This document shows, piece after piece, positions 37,008 through 48,900 of a stretch of DNA of 64,000 bases. The DNA comes from Cylicocyclus nassatus (lineage: Eukaryota > Nematoda > Chromadorea > Rhabditida > Strongylidae). Within the stretch, counting starts at the first letter, position 1, and every line of letters starts with the position of its first letter. The DNA lies in assembly GCA_958299035.1 (NCBI GenBank), contig CATQJL010000001.1:12050773-12114772 (forward strand), in the 5' to 3' direction. The position numbers and the translations under genes are program-made. The notes under the pieces were generated by a model. That model saw nothing but the letters and a program-made list of their open reading frames with translations, was not told the DNA's origin and searched no databases.

Positions 37008-37077
37008 GAACTACTGATGAGGGCCGACAAGAAAGCTACACATCCGGTATAGTTCTAAGGCCCGAAACCGGTTGTGT
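37008..37077 (+). ncRNA. Hammerhead-like ribozyme motif with unusual strand order
   Basis: Core CTGATGA at 37014-37020 and GAAA at 37064-37067. Stem I: GAACTA 37008-37013 with TAGTTC 37050-37055. Stem II: GGGCC 37021-37025 with GGCCC 37059-37063. Stem III: ACACATCCGG 37038-37047 with CCGGTTGTGT 37068-37077, nine of ten pairs. U-A (37048-37049) precedes the predicted cut and its U pairs with A 37067. Every hammerhead core base is present. The substrate strand lies inside loop II, so the fold in one molecule is a pseudoknot; in tandem transcripts or in trans it would be canonical. Confidence 0.6.
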
Positions 37078-37449
37078 GTAAACGCATATACATATAATTC
37101 CAAGTTTGTATCTTGTCTTCTAGCTCAAGTTCCTTTGTTTTGTTCTTAGACAGTCTTGAGCCATCAGTGGTTACATATTGCCCCAGAATGTATGCTTAAC
37201 AAGCCGAAAACTATAATATATCATTGACTAAATGAGTCGCTGATTATGATTATGAAAGTCATTTTACCGTTAGGCTTTTCTCATGAGTTATGCCAAATAA
37301 ATCGCAACATCATTTAACAGTGTGGTTAAACGCTATTAGAGTTAGAACGCTTACAAAGCGAAAAAATTGTCTAATCAAACGAGCATATCCGAAAAGGCTT
37401 TCAAACAACTTTCCAGATTTTTTCGGCCTTTTTTTCTTAACCGGCCTAT

Positions 37450-37644
37450 TCCACAATGGCGCTGTATGCTGGAAGTTTTTTCCGTTATCCTGCAGTAATC
37501 GAGAGAGATAAATGATCCCCTTCATGCTGGATATTTAAGTTGAAGCCTGAACGGTAGTTTGAAGCTATGCGAAAGGCTTTGTGAGAGGAGAGTTATTAAT
37601 TATCAAAAATGTGCACTTACTTTATCTTACTTTTGGGACATCCT
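37450..37644. repeat. Right-half relic of a CAGGGTGTCC MITE
   Basis: Ends cttttgggacatcctg followed by TA, and resembles the right halves of 18083-18762 and 52555-53230 (cctgcagtaatcg, agttgaagcc). No left end found. Confidence 0.5.
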
Positions 37645-38970
37645 GTACAGTGATAATAGAGTCCGAAGCCTGCGGATCTTGAAGATTTTGTACGGTTGAT
37701 GCAAATTAAAAAATTCTCGACAACAGAAAAAGTATCGAAAGTTTCTACAGCGACCCCAAGGTGGAAATGTGCTCCCGGATGGTATGCGCTACAAGGTTTG
37801 GAGAAGACGCGGAACAGCTTGAAGAAAGCGCCATGGTGAGGCCGCTGCGCAAAAGGCCGGACAGGGATACTTTCAAAAAATATCAAAGGCATATGCTACC
37901 GAAGCAGGCAACAACGATCAAATTTTGAGAGATGTTGGCAACACTAAAGCAGCTATTTGACAGATCTCAAGATTTACAATAAAATACCAGTGGTGTTTGG
38001 CGCTAGAAATGCAGGTTTCGAGAATACTCTGTGCATGCCAGAAGAGTGAACGAATTATACGAGAAAGCGGAGTTCCATGAATTAGGCAGCGATGGAGCCA
38101 CATGAATGTTATGGGTGGTTGGCCCAAAGAGCTAATCTGGAATCACGCAGCAACTCTTAACCGTTTTGGACACGGAGTACAAGGCTGGACGAAAGATGCC
38201 GCCACAAGAGTCGTACTTGAAATGCGAAAACTCCAAACTCAAGAAGGATAGTGAGACTGCAGAAAGCTTGCAAAAGCGTCGAAGCAACGAGCAGGAAGAA
38301 CCCGAGAGGGTGGGATGTGCTGGAAATGCAGTGTTGCTTACCTTGCTAAGAAATGCAAAAGCTACGGTTGCTGCACATCCCTAACAATGTAATTGTAGCG
38401 GCATGCGCGCTTTAGCTTGCACTGTTTGGAATCCGCAGGTGAGCGAAGCGTTCCCTTAGGGCTTAGGTCCCTCAACTTCTTGAAGGCAGCGTCCGGGCAA
38501 TATTTCGTACAAAATTTTCTTCGCTCACCTGGGCTTATCCTTCCCGCTGATTGCGAAAATGCGGCTTACAGAGTACGAAAATGTTGAAAACGGGCTATTT
38601 TAGAAGCCCCGATTTTGATAGACGCCTGCCACCGAGTTTAAGACGCAGAGTCGTGGTAGGCTTCTACGTCTTGACCGTGTGCGATACACTACCGACTTAT
38701 CCCACAATATGCGGGGCCCTCGTCGCGTAGCTCTCTCAACTTTCGGAGCATTTTTTCGCTTCCGGTCCCACAAAATGTGCCTGCGATTGGGCTGGTGGGT
38801 ATGTCGGGGCGGCTACTCTTGTGCGAGTGAAACCTCAAAACCCCCGATCTAGTTCGAACCCCGCCTTTAAGCGAATTTCTTGTGGTCCAACGTATGCCGC
38901 ATAAGTGAAGATGTGCCTGCGGCGGTCCACTTCTATTTGGTTGAGGTTCCACATACCCCAAGTTTGCCCG
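37645..38970. other. Unassigned stretch
   Basis: More GC-balanced than its surroundings, with broken ORFs in several plus-strand frames (for example a block with ALEMQVSRILCACQKSE near 38000). It may hold a dead transposase, but I cannot name one. Confidence 0.3.
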
Positions 38971-38974
38971 GGCA

Positions 38975-39336
38975 CTATATAAGCGGATGATTCCAGTATC
39001 CATCGTACACAGCGGGTAATATAAGTGAGACTATGTCGCCTATAGGATTATCCTCATTTGCCACTGACTTGTGCAATATTAAGGTGCCAGACTCAACAGA
39101 ACTCAATGTGGAGTTTTGCGGTTACCTATACGATCACCATTGGGCCATGACAGAAAGCGCAAGGAACTTTTTATTCAATGTGTCCATAATATATAGCAAT
39201 ATGAATTTACAAGACAATTTTTACACGCTAAACAACGACAATATGACCCGACAAATTGAAAAGCGGATGTGAGTTGGATATAATCACAGTGAACGTAATG
39301 ATGGACAGTTAAGCTTTCGGTGTGCTGCACAATAAA
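38975..39336 (+). other. Compact TATA - ORF - AATAAA unit, unrecognised
   Basis: CTATATAAG at 38975-38983, ORF of 79 codons from ATG 39033 to TGA 39272 (starts MSPIGLSSFATDLCN), and AATAAA at 39331-39336. Spacing fits a small intronless gene or an LTR with its R region. No similarity recognised and no copy elsewhere in the window. Confidence 0.3.
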
Positions 39337-39674
39337 TACCCGACGTAGTATGCCGAAGGATATGTAATACGTAATCGTAATACAATGAGTGGATATGAGC
39401 TTCTAGTGCTTGAGGCTAATAATGCTTTTCATTGTAGTTTGAGAGAGGAAGCATATGTGCTTAAAGCTCATACGGTGTCGATAAACAAAACCAAAACAAT
39501 GTCCTGACGTTGATATGGCATCTTTTGAAAAGACACTTTGACAAAAAAAAAACTATGAGGGCTAGGCCCATCCAGAAAAGAAAACCATAGCAAGCATAGA
39601 ATAACAACTTCAAGCTAAGTATTATTTCGAAACAATCAAATCAATTCATGTCTAAGATTGCTCTAAACTTCAAG

Positions 39675-39971
39675 CTAGGTTTTGATTGGGAATGGCCGTT
39701 TCGGCCATGATCGTATTTTCAAGAGCCTCTCAATTTCATCTTCATACTTCTTCAATCGATCTACGGTTGGTGATATTGTAAGATATATGAACTCGTCCAC
39801 GGTATTTGGAAAAAACAACATTGAAAGCTCTCTTCTGAAGCAAAGCCTATATAAGATGAGCGTAAAACAAACGGTACAAAAATACCTCAGTGCTTGTTCT
39901 ATTGACTTTATTTGCATTTGTAGCATTTGCACAAGGTACTTGATGTCTTTGAGATACCTAAGCATTTCATA
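39675..39971 (-). CDS. Copy B terminal coding block of hexosaminidase
   Basis: Reads YEMLRYLKDIKYLVQ, then FFPNTVDEFIYLT and a charged helix ending at TAG (39675-39677). Human HEXD ends with a similar helix and YPDAVEEWL motif. The boundary on the 5' side is uncertain: only GTGAAG precedes it as an acceptor, and that does not match the phase of the preceding exon. A 39-nt GT..ATAG stretch inside could be spliced out without changing frame. Confidence 0.6.
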   Translation of the reverse strand, partial: YEMLRYLKDIKYLVQMLQMQIKSIEQALRYFCTVCFTLILYRLCFRRELSMLFFPNTVDEFIYLTISPTVDRLKKYEDEIERLLKIRSWPKRPFPIKT

Positions 39972-42900
39972 CTTCACATTATTAGACATTCAACATGATA
40001 CAGTCATTGTATTGTGAGTTAATTTTGTCCATAAATCAACTAAAAATCACAAATGCTTACCAGTTCTGAGTAAAATTGTACCGCATACTGTATGGCGACA
40101 GCCAACCTTTGATTGAATGGCTTTTGTCAAGTTCTGACTCTATATACTTGATCGTACTTCTAGCAGATCCTTGGAACAAGTAATACACTTGAAACCCTGT
40201 AAAATTGAATTCAAGTTGAGATAAACTTTTTTTTGGAATGAAATAATACCTGTAAAGTTGCAGCTCTGGCTGATCGGATCTAAACCGCCCACGTGGAACT
40301 GGTTACAGCCAAGAATTTGAGCTGCTCTATTCCTTGCCAAATGTTGATCCTATGCATTACCATGATTACGTGAAAATGCATCAAAGAAAACAATCTTACT
40401 TTCCTGCCCAACAATGCGACTTGCACATTCAACACCATTGATGGAGTTCCTACCGGTAAGGTCTCACATATTGCAGCCATGTGGTCGTATCTACAAAGTG
40501 ACACTTTTATGCACTGATTGTTACGGCAAGCTAGGCACAACTGTAATAGAATATGACACTGCTTTAGAAGATATCATCAACTGGGTTTGAGCTATTGGTA
40601 AGCAAGATGGTCGTTTATTATGATAAGCTGGGTAATTATATCCTTTTAAAGGCAGCGGCTCGGCAAAACCAAACATCTCGAAATTTTGTTATGGAAAGTT
40701 GCTTGCGTCCCAAATATCAACACAGAGCAGGTCCGTGCGCACTACATGCTGCCGCTGCCTGCCACTGCCTGCTTGCCTCCAATGCTATAGAGTTGTTTCA
40801 TACTCGCTGCAGCAACGGCAGTCAATCGATCGATATCTTTTACCCGCCTCGATATGACTGCAGTAGCTGGGGTAGGGGAACGAAAGCCGTCAGATTCGGT
40901 CGCGTGCGTGGACTGCTGGTCCTGGAACGACATGCAACAACGTTGCGAAAGGACCAGTTAGCCGCGAAAGGCGGCTCAAACTGGCGGCTTTCGTTCCCCT
41001 ACCCCAGTAGCTGCTGCGACCGCAGTATGAAACAACCCATAAACACGAGGGTCCCGCAATGACTCTACGTCTCTAACCATGGCGGGGAGTGGTCCACTCG
41101 TCCATAATCGAAATTAGAACTTTTGGAAAATGCTGTTTTTGACATTTTTGTGCTCACCAAAGTATATTTTCGAAATCAGCGCGTGAATTACCCCAGGTTA
41201 GCGAAAAAACTTCAGGTCGAGGATTTGCCGAACCACTACCTTCAAGTCTGCTCAATCAATGGCAAAGGCTGGATGAAACTTTGACCGAGAACGCAGTGTA
41301 GTTGCATACCACCCCCCTCCCCGCTATAGCTGTAGGCGCTCACATAGGCATGGTGACATGGACTTCTGCGTGCTGTTCCAAAAATGAATGAATGACAGCG
41401 CAGATGACAATTCCTGTGCGCCTCTGCAAGCGCTGGCAGCACTTTGAGCCAACGTTGCTGCGCCACTATAATGACCCAACCCTGAAAGTTTGGGCAAACT
41501 CTACACTCAATCAAATCATCCACTTTAAGGCTTCAAAATCCTCGTACACTACGATTGCTTGCAAATTCAAAGGTAAATACCAAACGCTTGGCGGTGGCGA
41601 GCCGTAATCTGATAAATTTCGTCGCGGATTTGCTTTATTGCTATATATTGCAAGCTTGTCTCTATATTATGGCATTTAGCAGTACAAAACGCTTTTCCTG
41701 CCGCATTGCTTTCAAAATTGTAGAACTTTTGTGCTAGGATCCAAGAAAGAAAAGGGAGAAGTTCTGTACCTTGGGTCCCAATTATGTACTATGGCAACGA
41801 GAACGATGTCGAGTTGCTTATGGCGCTTCCCGGGGCGATATTTGCCAACCTCTCACACGCTGTTCGCGCCATTATCAATGAGTGCCCGGATAGACGAGAG
41901 CGCCATCCCGTGATCTATGAAAGTTTGGGGCACGTGGCTTAAACTGTCAGCAGAGCCCGATGTCGGACACGATCGGGCACCTGCCGTGCCGGACATGCCC
42001 AAAATTCTCAGATCGGACCATATCTTCAAACACATAGGGTCCGATCACCAGCTTGACTTCGTATATCGTCAGTGCCAGTGCCCGCGCCTATAGGGCTGTA
42101 ACTTGTGCAGGAGTCCTTTCCCATATGGGAGATTGCTAAGTACCGCCCCTGGACTGGACAAAAACGACACGTCTGGACGGCACGCTATGGAGTCTGCCTT
42201 ATGCTCTGTACCTAAACGTCAGGAATCTCCATAAACTCGCCTCGTACGCTCTCATCGACGCTGCAGAGCACATCAAGTACCACATCTCTGTAGGAAACGA
42301 ATACCAAAAAAAGAACGTGAGACAGTTGGATGACCTTCGCCACTTATGGTGAGAAACTCATCTCGAAAGTTAAAGAAGTGAGCTTTGTCCACCCATCTAT
42401 CGTCTATCTTGTCGATTAGCATAAGACCCTGTCACCTCGACTAGCCATCCTATGACTACGACCTCCACGTCAGAAGACCATCAGCATCATCAACTGCTAC
42501 TCGCAAACATCAGCAGCTGACGGTTTAGAACTGCTTACTGCGAAGAGTGGAAGAGGTCGTCCGCAACGAGAAAATTCCTTTTACAAGTTTATTGTGGGCG
42601 ACTTCAACGCGAAGATCGGGATGCCACTAGAAGAGGAATATAGGATCGGGAAATTTGGGTATGGGCTCCGGAACGAAAACGGCAACCGTCTTGTTGGGCT
42701 TCTTTCGCCGCACGACTTTTCCATAGAAATGCCATCTTTATGAAAAAAGAACATCGCCGGTGGACTTGGAAACGGCCCAACGGAACGACTCATGCGGAGA
42801 TCTACCACATTCTCACCAATCAAGGTGGAGCTTGCTTGATGTCCCAGTAGTTCCATCCTTCTGCAGTGGCTCCGATCACCGCCTCCTTCGAGCGAAGATA

Positions 42901-45900
42901 CGATTCAGTCGAAAGCTGGAAAAGAAAGTCTGTCACAGTGCCACAAGAAGGAAGGAAGACGTATGACGGTAGTAGGCTGGAGATCTCATGTCTAATCGTG
43001 ACTGGCCCATCGACAAGAACCCAAAGTACGACTACGACCGGCTTCTGAAAGGATTGTGACTTTTGAGAAGAACTTAGAACGCATTTCGAAGTCGAAATTG
43101 TTCGAAAGAAGAAGATTTCTGAGACATGATCCGTGTGCAGCCCACGAGCGACTGACGGCCAAAGCCAGTTGCAGAACAGCTTTGCAGGAGAATCTCAGGA
43201 ACTATAGGCAAGCCAAGATACGAGTGTACTCGAAGGAAGACGCAGCCCCAGAAGTGCCGCATGGACTACAGTGGCACGTATTACGGGCCTTTAACTTCTT
43301 CCTGACACAAGGTGTTGTCCTCTTCTAAAGACTAATGGAAGGATCTTCAAAACTACGCCCAATAGCCTGCAGAGTGTGGTGTACGAAATTTTTGCGAAAG
43401 TTATTCTCGTTCGGATATTTAGGACACTGAGCGAAGGTCAGCCCCAGGAACAAGCTGTATTTCGCAAGATTGATGATTCAGGGTTCATCTGCGTGGACGC
43501 ATGCAGAGGGTTCCGGGGGTCATAGAAGTCTGCCGGAAGTACTGACTTCCTCTCTCTTAGCCTTCTCAACTACGAAAAAGCTTTCGAAAACATCGAACAA
43601 TCAAGGAGTAGACCAGATGAAGACATGAGCTGAAAATTCACAGGGCTCAATTGTTTACCACATGAGTGCTTTAATCAGTCTACTCTGACAATTCAAGGCC
43701 AGCCGGATAGAGCACATTTGGGCCCAGAGAGAGGGAGTATAAACTTAATCAGACCGGGTCCTAACTGCGCAATATCCCCCGCTACCCGTACCTATGGCTA
43801 GAGGGGCCAAAATGTGCAAAAATTCTCCGAGGAGGGGAAGAGGGAGGGGGGGGGGGGAGGGGAAACATGCGGCAGGCAAAAGGCAAGCGGTGTAAAATAT
43901 CTCCTCTTTATTTAACCTGAAACCATCTGCCTATATGTTTAATCCACTTGAAATCTGAAGCAGGATCTGAGAGCAACTACTTCAAATTCCAATTGGCCAT
44001 CACATACAGACATATATATATGTAATTTGCAGTGGCGTACCCAGGATTTCCGCTCGGGGGGGGGGGCGACAAAAATTTTTTTCGAATCAAGGTGCGTGGC
44101 GTTAGCCACGCACTCCGAAAAAATTTTAGGAGTGCTTCTGAAAATTTTTGCGGGTCCCCAATCCCGAAAATCCTGAAAAAGGGGGCGTGGCGTCAGCCAC
44201 GCCCCCGAAAAAAATTTTTTTACAAGGTTAATTTGAATTTTTAAAAATTTTTAAAAATTATTTTAATTATTTACAAAAATAAACAAGTCACTTGCACATT
44301 TTTATAACCCATATAACTAATTTTCAAAAATTTGGCGACCCATTCTCGGGGGGGGGCGCCCCCCCGCTCCCCCCCTCGGTACGCCACTGGTATTTGGTGT
44401 AATTTCCTCGTGCTTAAAATTACAATACAATAAATGAAAAATGGCAATTTCTTCGCTCCTAGTAATGCAAATTTTCTCTAGCTAAAATATCGTATATTAC
44501 AAGCCTTCGGAAGCATGGATGTGAAATTACGCCTAGTATGTGCTTTGGTTTTCAAGTAAAATCACTACTAGCATCATGAACCTGCAAGCTATGGACATTA
44601 TTTTTGCACCAACCCAATGTAATGGAAAAATTCTGTCTCACCTTTGCCATCCCGCCAAAATTATGCCGTGGAACTTCTCGAATTTACCTTCGTAAGTCTA
44701 AAAACAGAATATCATATCCGAAACTGCATTGGGAGGTTTATTCTTACCCTTTTCGCTTCAATCCAATCATTATTATTCGTTTCGTAATGTAATATATCGA
44801 TATACTTAGCAGAAGGGAAGTTCGCCCCTTTGTAAGCAGAAGACGCCCACACAATCGGAAAATTATCAGCCAGGGCAGAAAAGGCTTGTTCTAAAAAATA
44901 TGTATAGACAACTTATTGCAAGCATAGACTGAACGCCGTAGCATGTAAGATAGTTCGCGCGCGGGAGAGACAGCAGACGATAAGAAACGAGAGGGCGCTC
45001 AATCAACGAGACGCCAAGTCCGCGGTGGCGTCCTGTCTCTGCGTGCGATGAATCGTTTATATGTTTTGATGCGCCTTTCTGCCTACTTTCAAGATACTGT
45101 ACCTGGCATTGTGACAATCCCTTCAGAATAGTCCCAAATGACTGGCTCAATGATTCGTCCGAGTCCCAAAGAACCAATAAGGCGTAGGTCAAACTCCTTC
45201 AGCATATCGTGCCAAGCGAGAACCCTGAAATAATTCACGAGGAAAATGCATCCTCATCCCCTCCCCTACTCGCTATCAAGAATATATTTGCTTACGTTGC
45301 TCCATCCGTTTGGCTTCTTACGTACTCCGCGATGTCTTTCAAATGGGTCAGTGCCAGAAGTTGTTTATCAGCTCCCTTTCCTTTAGACATGATCCAATTA
45401 CGTGATTTTTCACAGACTCCAAACTAAAAAGTAGATACAGTAAAGAGCAAAGAAATCAAGGTTAAGCATGTCTCCCCCTCTCATCCCCCCTCCTGAGAAT
45501 GAAATAATTCCTTTCCCCTAAATTTTCAAACCTCATAAAAATTCAAGTAGATTCCTTTCTTGTTGTTGACAAATAGAGTAGGAATGTTACCTCGAGCAGG
45601 CAACTGCCACAAACCACGTACCTCTCTCAAATTACTATCTCTACCAGTCATCCGTTTATGGGAAGCCTACTGCCAAAATAGTCCACGCTATTTGGCATTT
45701 AACAATCGAAATATTTTGAAAGCAACTGATTGTTATTTCCTCCGACATCAAAATACGTAGTAAAAAACTAATAAACACTTAGTTCACTTTTTTTAAGTTT
45801 GGCTAATTTCGGCATTTCTTAATCGAAAGTCCCTGTCATTCCCTAGCTCTTTCACGCCAAACACCCACAATTGCCACTGTTGAGACTAATTTTCAAGGAT

Positions 45901-48900
45901 TTCCAAACCTCGAATGCCTCGTCCGCTCCGATATGGAAATATTTGATGCCGAACTCCTTGTGGACATCTATCACTTGCTTTAGAGCCTCCTTGACTATAG
46001 CAACACCATCTTGGTCACCCAAACACAGTACCTAAAAAAGATTGGTCAATAGAATACTGCAAAATAAGTAATATAAGTAAATTACTTGTGGATAGGCATC
46101 ATTCTCCCTGTACTTTCGAAACTCTTCTAACTTCAAAAACCATTCCAAATGACCAAACGTTTGCACCAGCGGAATTATGTCAAGATTTAGGCTCCTGAAA
46201 TTGAAATTTCAAAAGAAAAGAATTTTCCTAATTTCGAGGACCAACTTTGCTCTAGATAGTATAGCGCGTACGTCATCAAGTGAGTATGCATCAGCACCTC
46301 TTGCCACTGCTAGTCGACCCTTCCATGGAAACATTTCTTCCCATTCTAGCAGAATCCCTAAAAATTTATTCAAAATGTAACGGATGATATTTTCAACGTA
46401 TCAGTATCATAAGGAAATTCAGGTGTTGACTTGTTTTGGATTGATTTATAATAGTCTGGAACAAGTAGTCACCGTATGTTACTCAATATATCGCTTGCAT
46501 TTTATACCTTTCTAATCTTTGATCGTGTAAATTGAGTAAAACTTTGCACATGTGGTCTGAACCAAGTATAGTGTACGCTAATCAATATATCGACTGCATT
46601 TTCACTTTTTTGTTGAGTATAACTTGATAAGTCACATAGTCTGGATGAGGTAGTTACCGTGCTAATCAATATATCTATTGCATTTTATTCTTTTGATTTT
46701 TGTCTAGGTAAAATGCGGTATAACTTCTGAGTAATTTGATCTGAATTAAGTGGTTACTTATGCTAATCGATAAATCGATTGCTGCACACTGGAATTTTTG
46801 ATTTATCGAAAAGATTGATCAAGATGCAGCTAATGGTACTTTTATGTGCGACAAAGGTGTTTCATAAGTAGAAACGTAGTTTTGCCCTCACCCCCTCCTC
46901 CTCGTCCAAAAATTAATTTTCAGAGTTGTAATGATTCCACACTATCTTACCCGTGGCTCCAGCTCGTGCAACAAGATCGAGCAGTTCCATAAAATATGGA
47001 ACCCGAGGAGGAGCTCCCTTCAGATCGAAATGAACTATGATATTTTCGTAGAACTCGTTCTGAAAAATTGATTTATATATACAGCTGGAGTATTTGGATC
47101 CTAGTAGCTTAGATCTTGAAAAATTCCACTACAACTGAAATAGAGAAGTACTTGAAAAAACAACGGAATTTTTTTATGATAGGAAATGTTTTATGAAAGA
47201 AAAGTTTGCTTTACAGTTTCTTTCCCTACTGCATACGTAATATGGTAAGATCTACTCTTTGCGCTAGTTTATATGGAGGACTAAATCTGAAAAACAAACC
47301 TTTCTACTCTTTCGTGGTGGTCTCATAAAATTCTTCTGCGGATCTTTCACTTCTCCCTGTAATTTTGATGTAAAAAATGCTAGAAAAAATCCTCCGAAGT
47401 GCTGCAAACCTGGTGTAAATAGTTGTTCATTGAGTTATTCGGCTTTTGTACTACTTGAGCATGGTTACCGGACCCAGTCTTATAGAGATTTGGTTCCTTA
47501 TTGTGCATATACTTATTAGCTTCTCCATCTTGAGCTGAAGCATGTACATCGGCAGCTAACTGAAAATAAAACTTGAACGGAAACAGATTTGAATGTAGAT
47601 CAAAAATTTTTTTGAAAGTCTACATTAACATCTGAGAAATGGCGACACATACCCCGCTGAACTGAAACCAGGTAACAACCACGTAGCACATCCCAAAAGA
47701 AAAAAGAACACCTTTCTTGTTGTCAGTTACTCCCTTGCCCCATTGTCTTTTGTGACTTTCAAAATCCCGCAGTAATAAAGTGTTTAAATTGCAAAAGGAA
47801 ATGAATGATCTACTGCTCTTCGTTGCTCTAAAGGCAGATCCTGTGCCGACTTGTCGGCACCTTCCTTACAACCATATCATTACTCTTGCCTGAGCACCGT
47901 AAAGGTCATGCCATAAGCATGACCTGCTGTGATGTTAGTATCTTATCGCCCAGACGTATGTAGCTTTACTTCGCCACGCCTGTATTCACGAGCATTCTAC
48001 TACTGCACCCATGCAGGTCGTCTGACTCAATAAAGCTCTAAAGCTAGTGTTCTAATAACACAACGGGGCTACCTCACTCCATAGGCGCTATTCCGCCCAA
48101 GGCTACAATAAAAGCCACGGAACAGCCACAGATCCCCTAATAAAATCGTGAATTTGCACGAGATTTCTGATACTAGATAAGAGGTCTTGCATTGAATTGA
48201 ATTCCCTCAAGCAAAAGTTGAATCAAAATCCCCAACCCCCATGCAAAAGGCTCTATATGTGACGGAAGCTTTCGATGCAGTTTTCAGCAATGATATACCA
48301 TAGTCATAGATTAACGCATTTCATCAAATATCTGTGCTCAGGAATCCCATCGCAAGTGTGGCGGCACGGTGGGCCCGCAGCACCTTAGTGTAATTGAAAT
48401 GCCTTGTGCGCTTGCCCGCGTATTACAAGCGACGCATCAACGTACTCTCAAATTAGCGCGTAGAGAAACAGAAAGCAAATCACTGATAGTTTATCCTTGT
48501 AACGCAAAAAAACAAATAAGCTCTACGCTCAACTAACTAAAAGCTAGTCAAAATAGAACCCCAACACGAGACTTGCCCCGTCCTGTGCTACCATTTGTGC
48601 GCGTCTATATAACTTCTAAACATGACGATGCTCCCGAGGCTTCACCTTTACAGATCCTCTACGCGTCGCCGGATGACAGGCGCGACAGCCTCTCCGCTGC
48701 CAAATTCGTAAGATCTCAATATCCTAAATCTCAAAAGTAGCTCGTTCTGAGTCCCAAATCAGAGGCTAAATTCCGATTCAGTATGAATTTCGAGATCCTC
48801 GACGCTACTGCGAAAATGGAATCAAAAGCGGGAGCTGAACTGCTAGGCACGAGCACATTAGAAACAAAGAAAACATCGATCGAAAATGAAGCGAACAGAC

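Noticed and set aside
38166..38384. 72-codon plus-strand ORF with charged, helical character (KKDSETAESLQKRRSNEQEE)
   Set aside because: Single copy, no start context or splice signals, within an unassigned decayed stretch; too little to call a gene.
37645..38400. Possible Tc1/mariner-type transposase remnant
   Set aside because: Blocks of protein-like sequence exist, but no DDE signature or continuous similarity could be recognised.
44032..44244. 71-codon ORF starting MAYPGFPLGGGGDK
   Set aside because: Falls wholly within the hAT-like MITE at 44030-44389.
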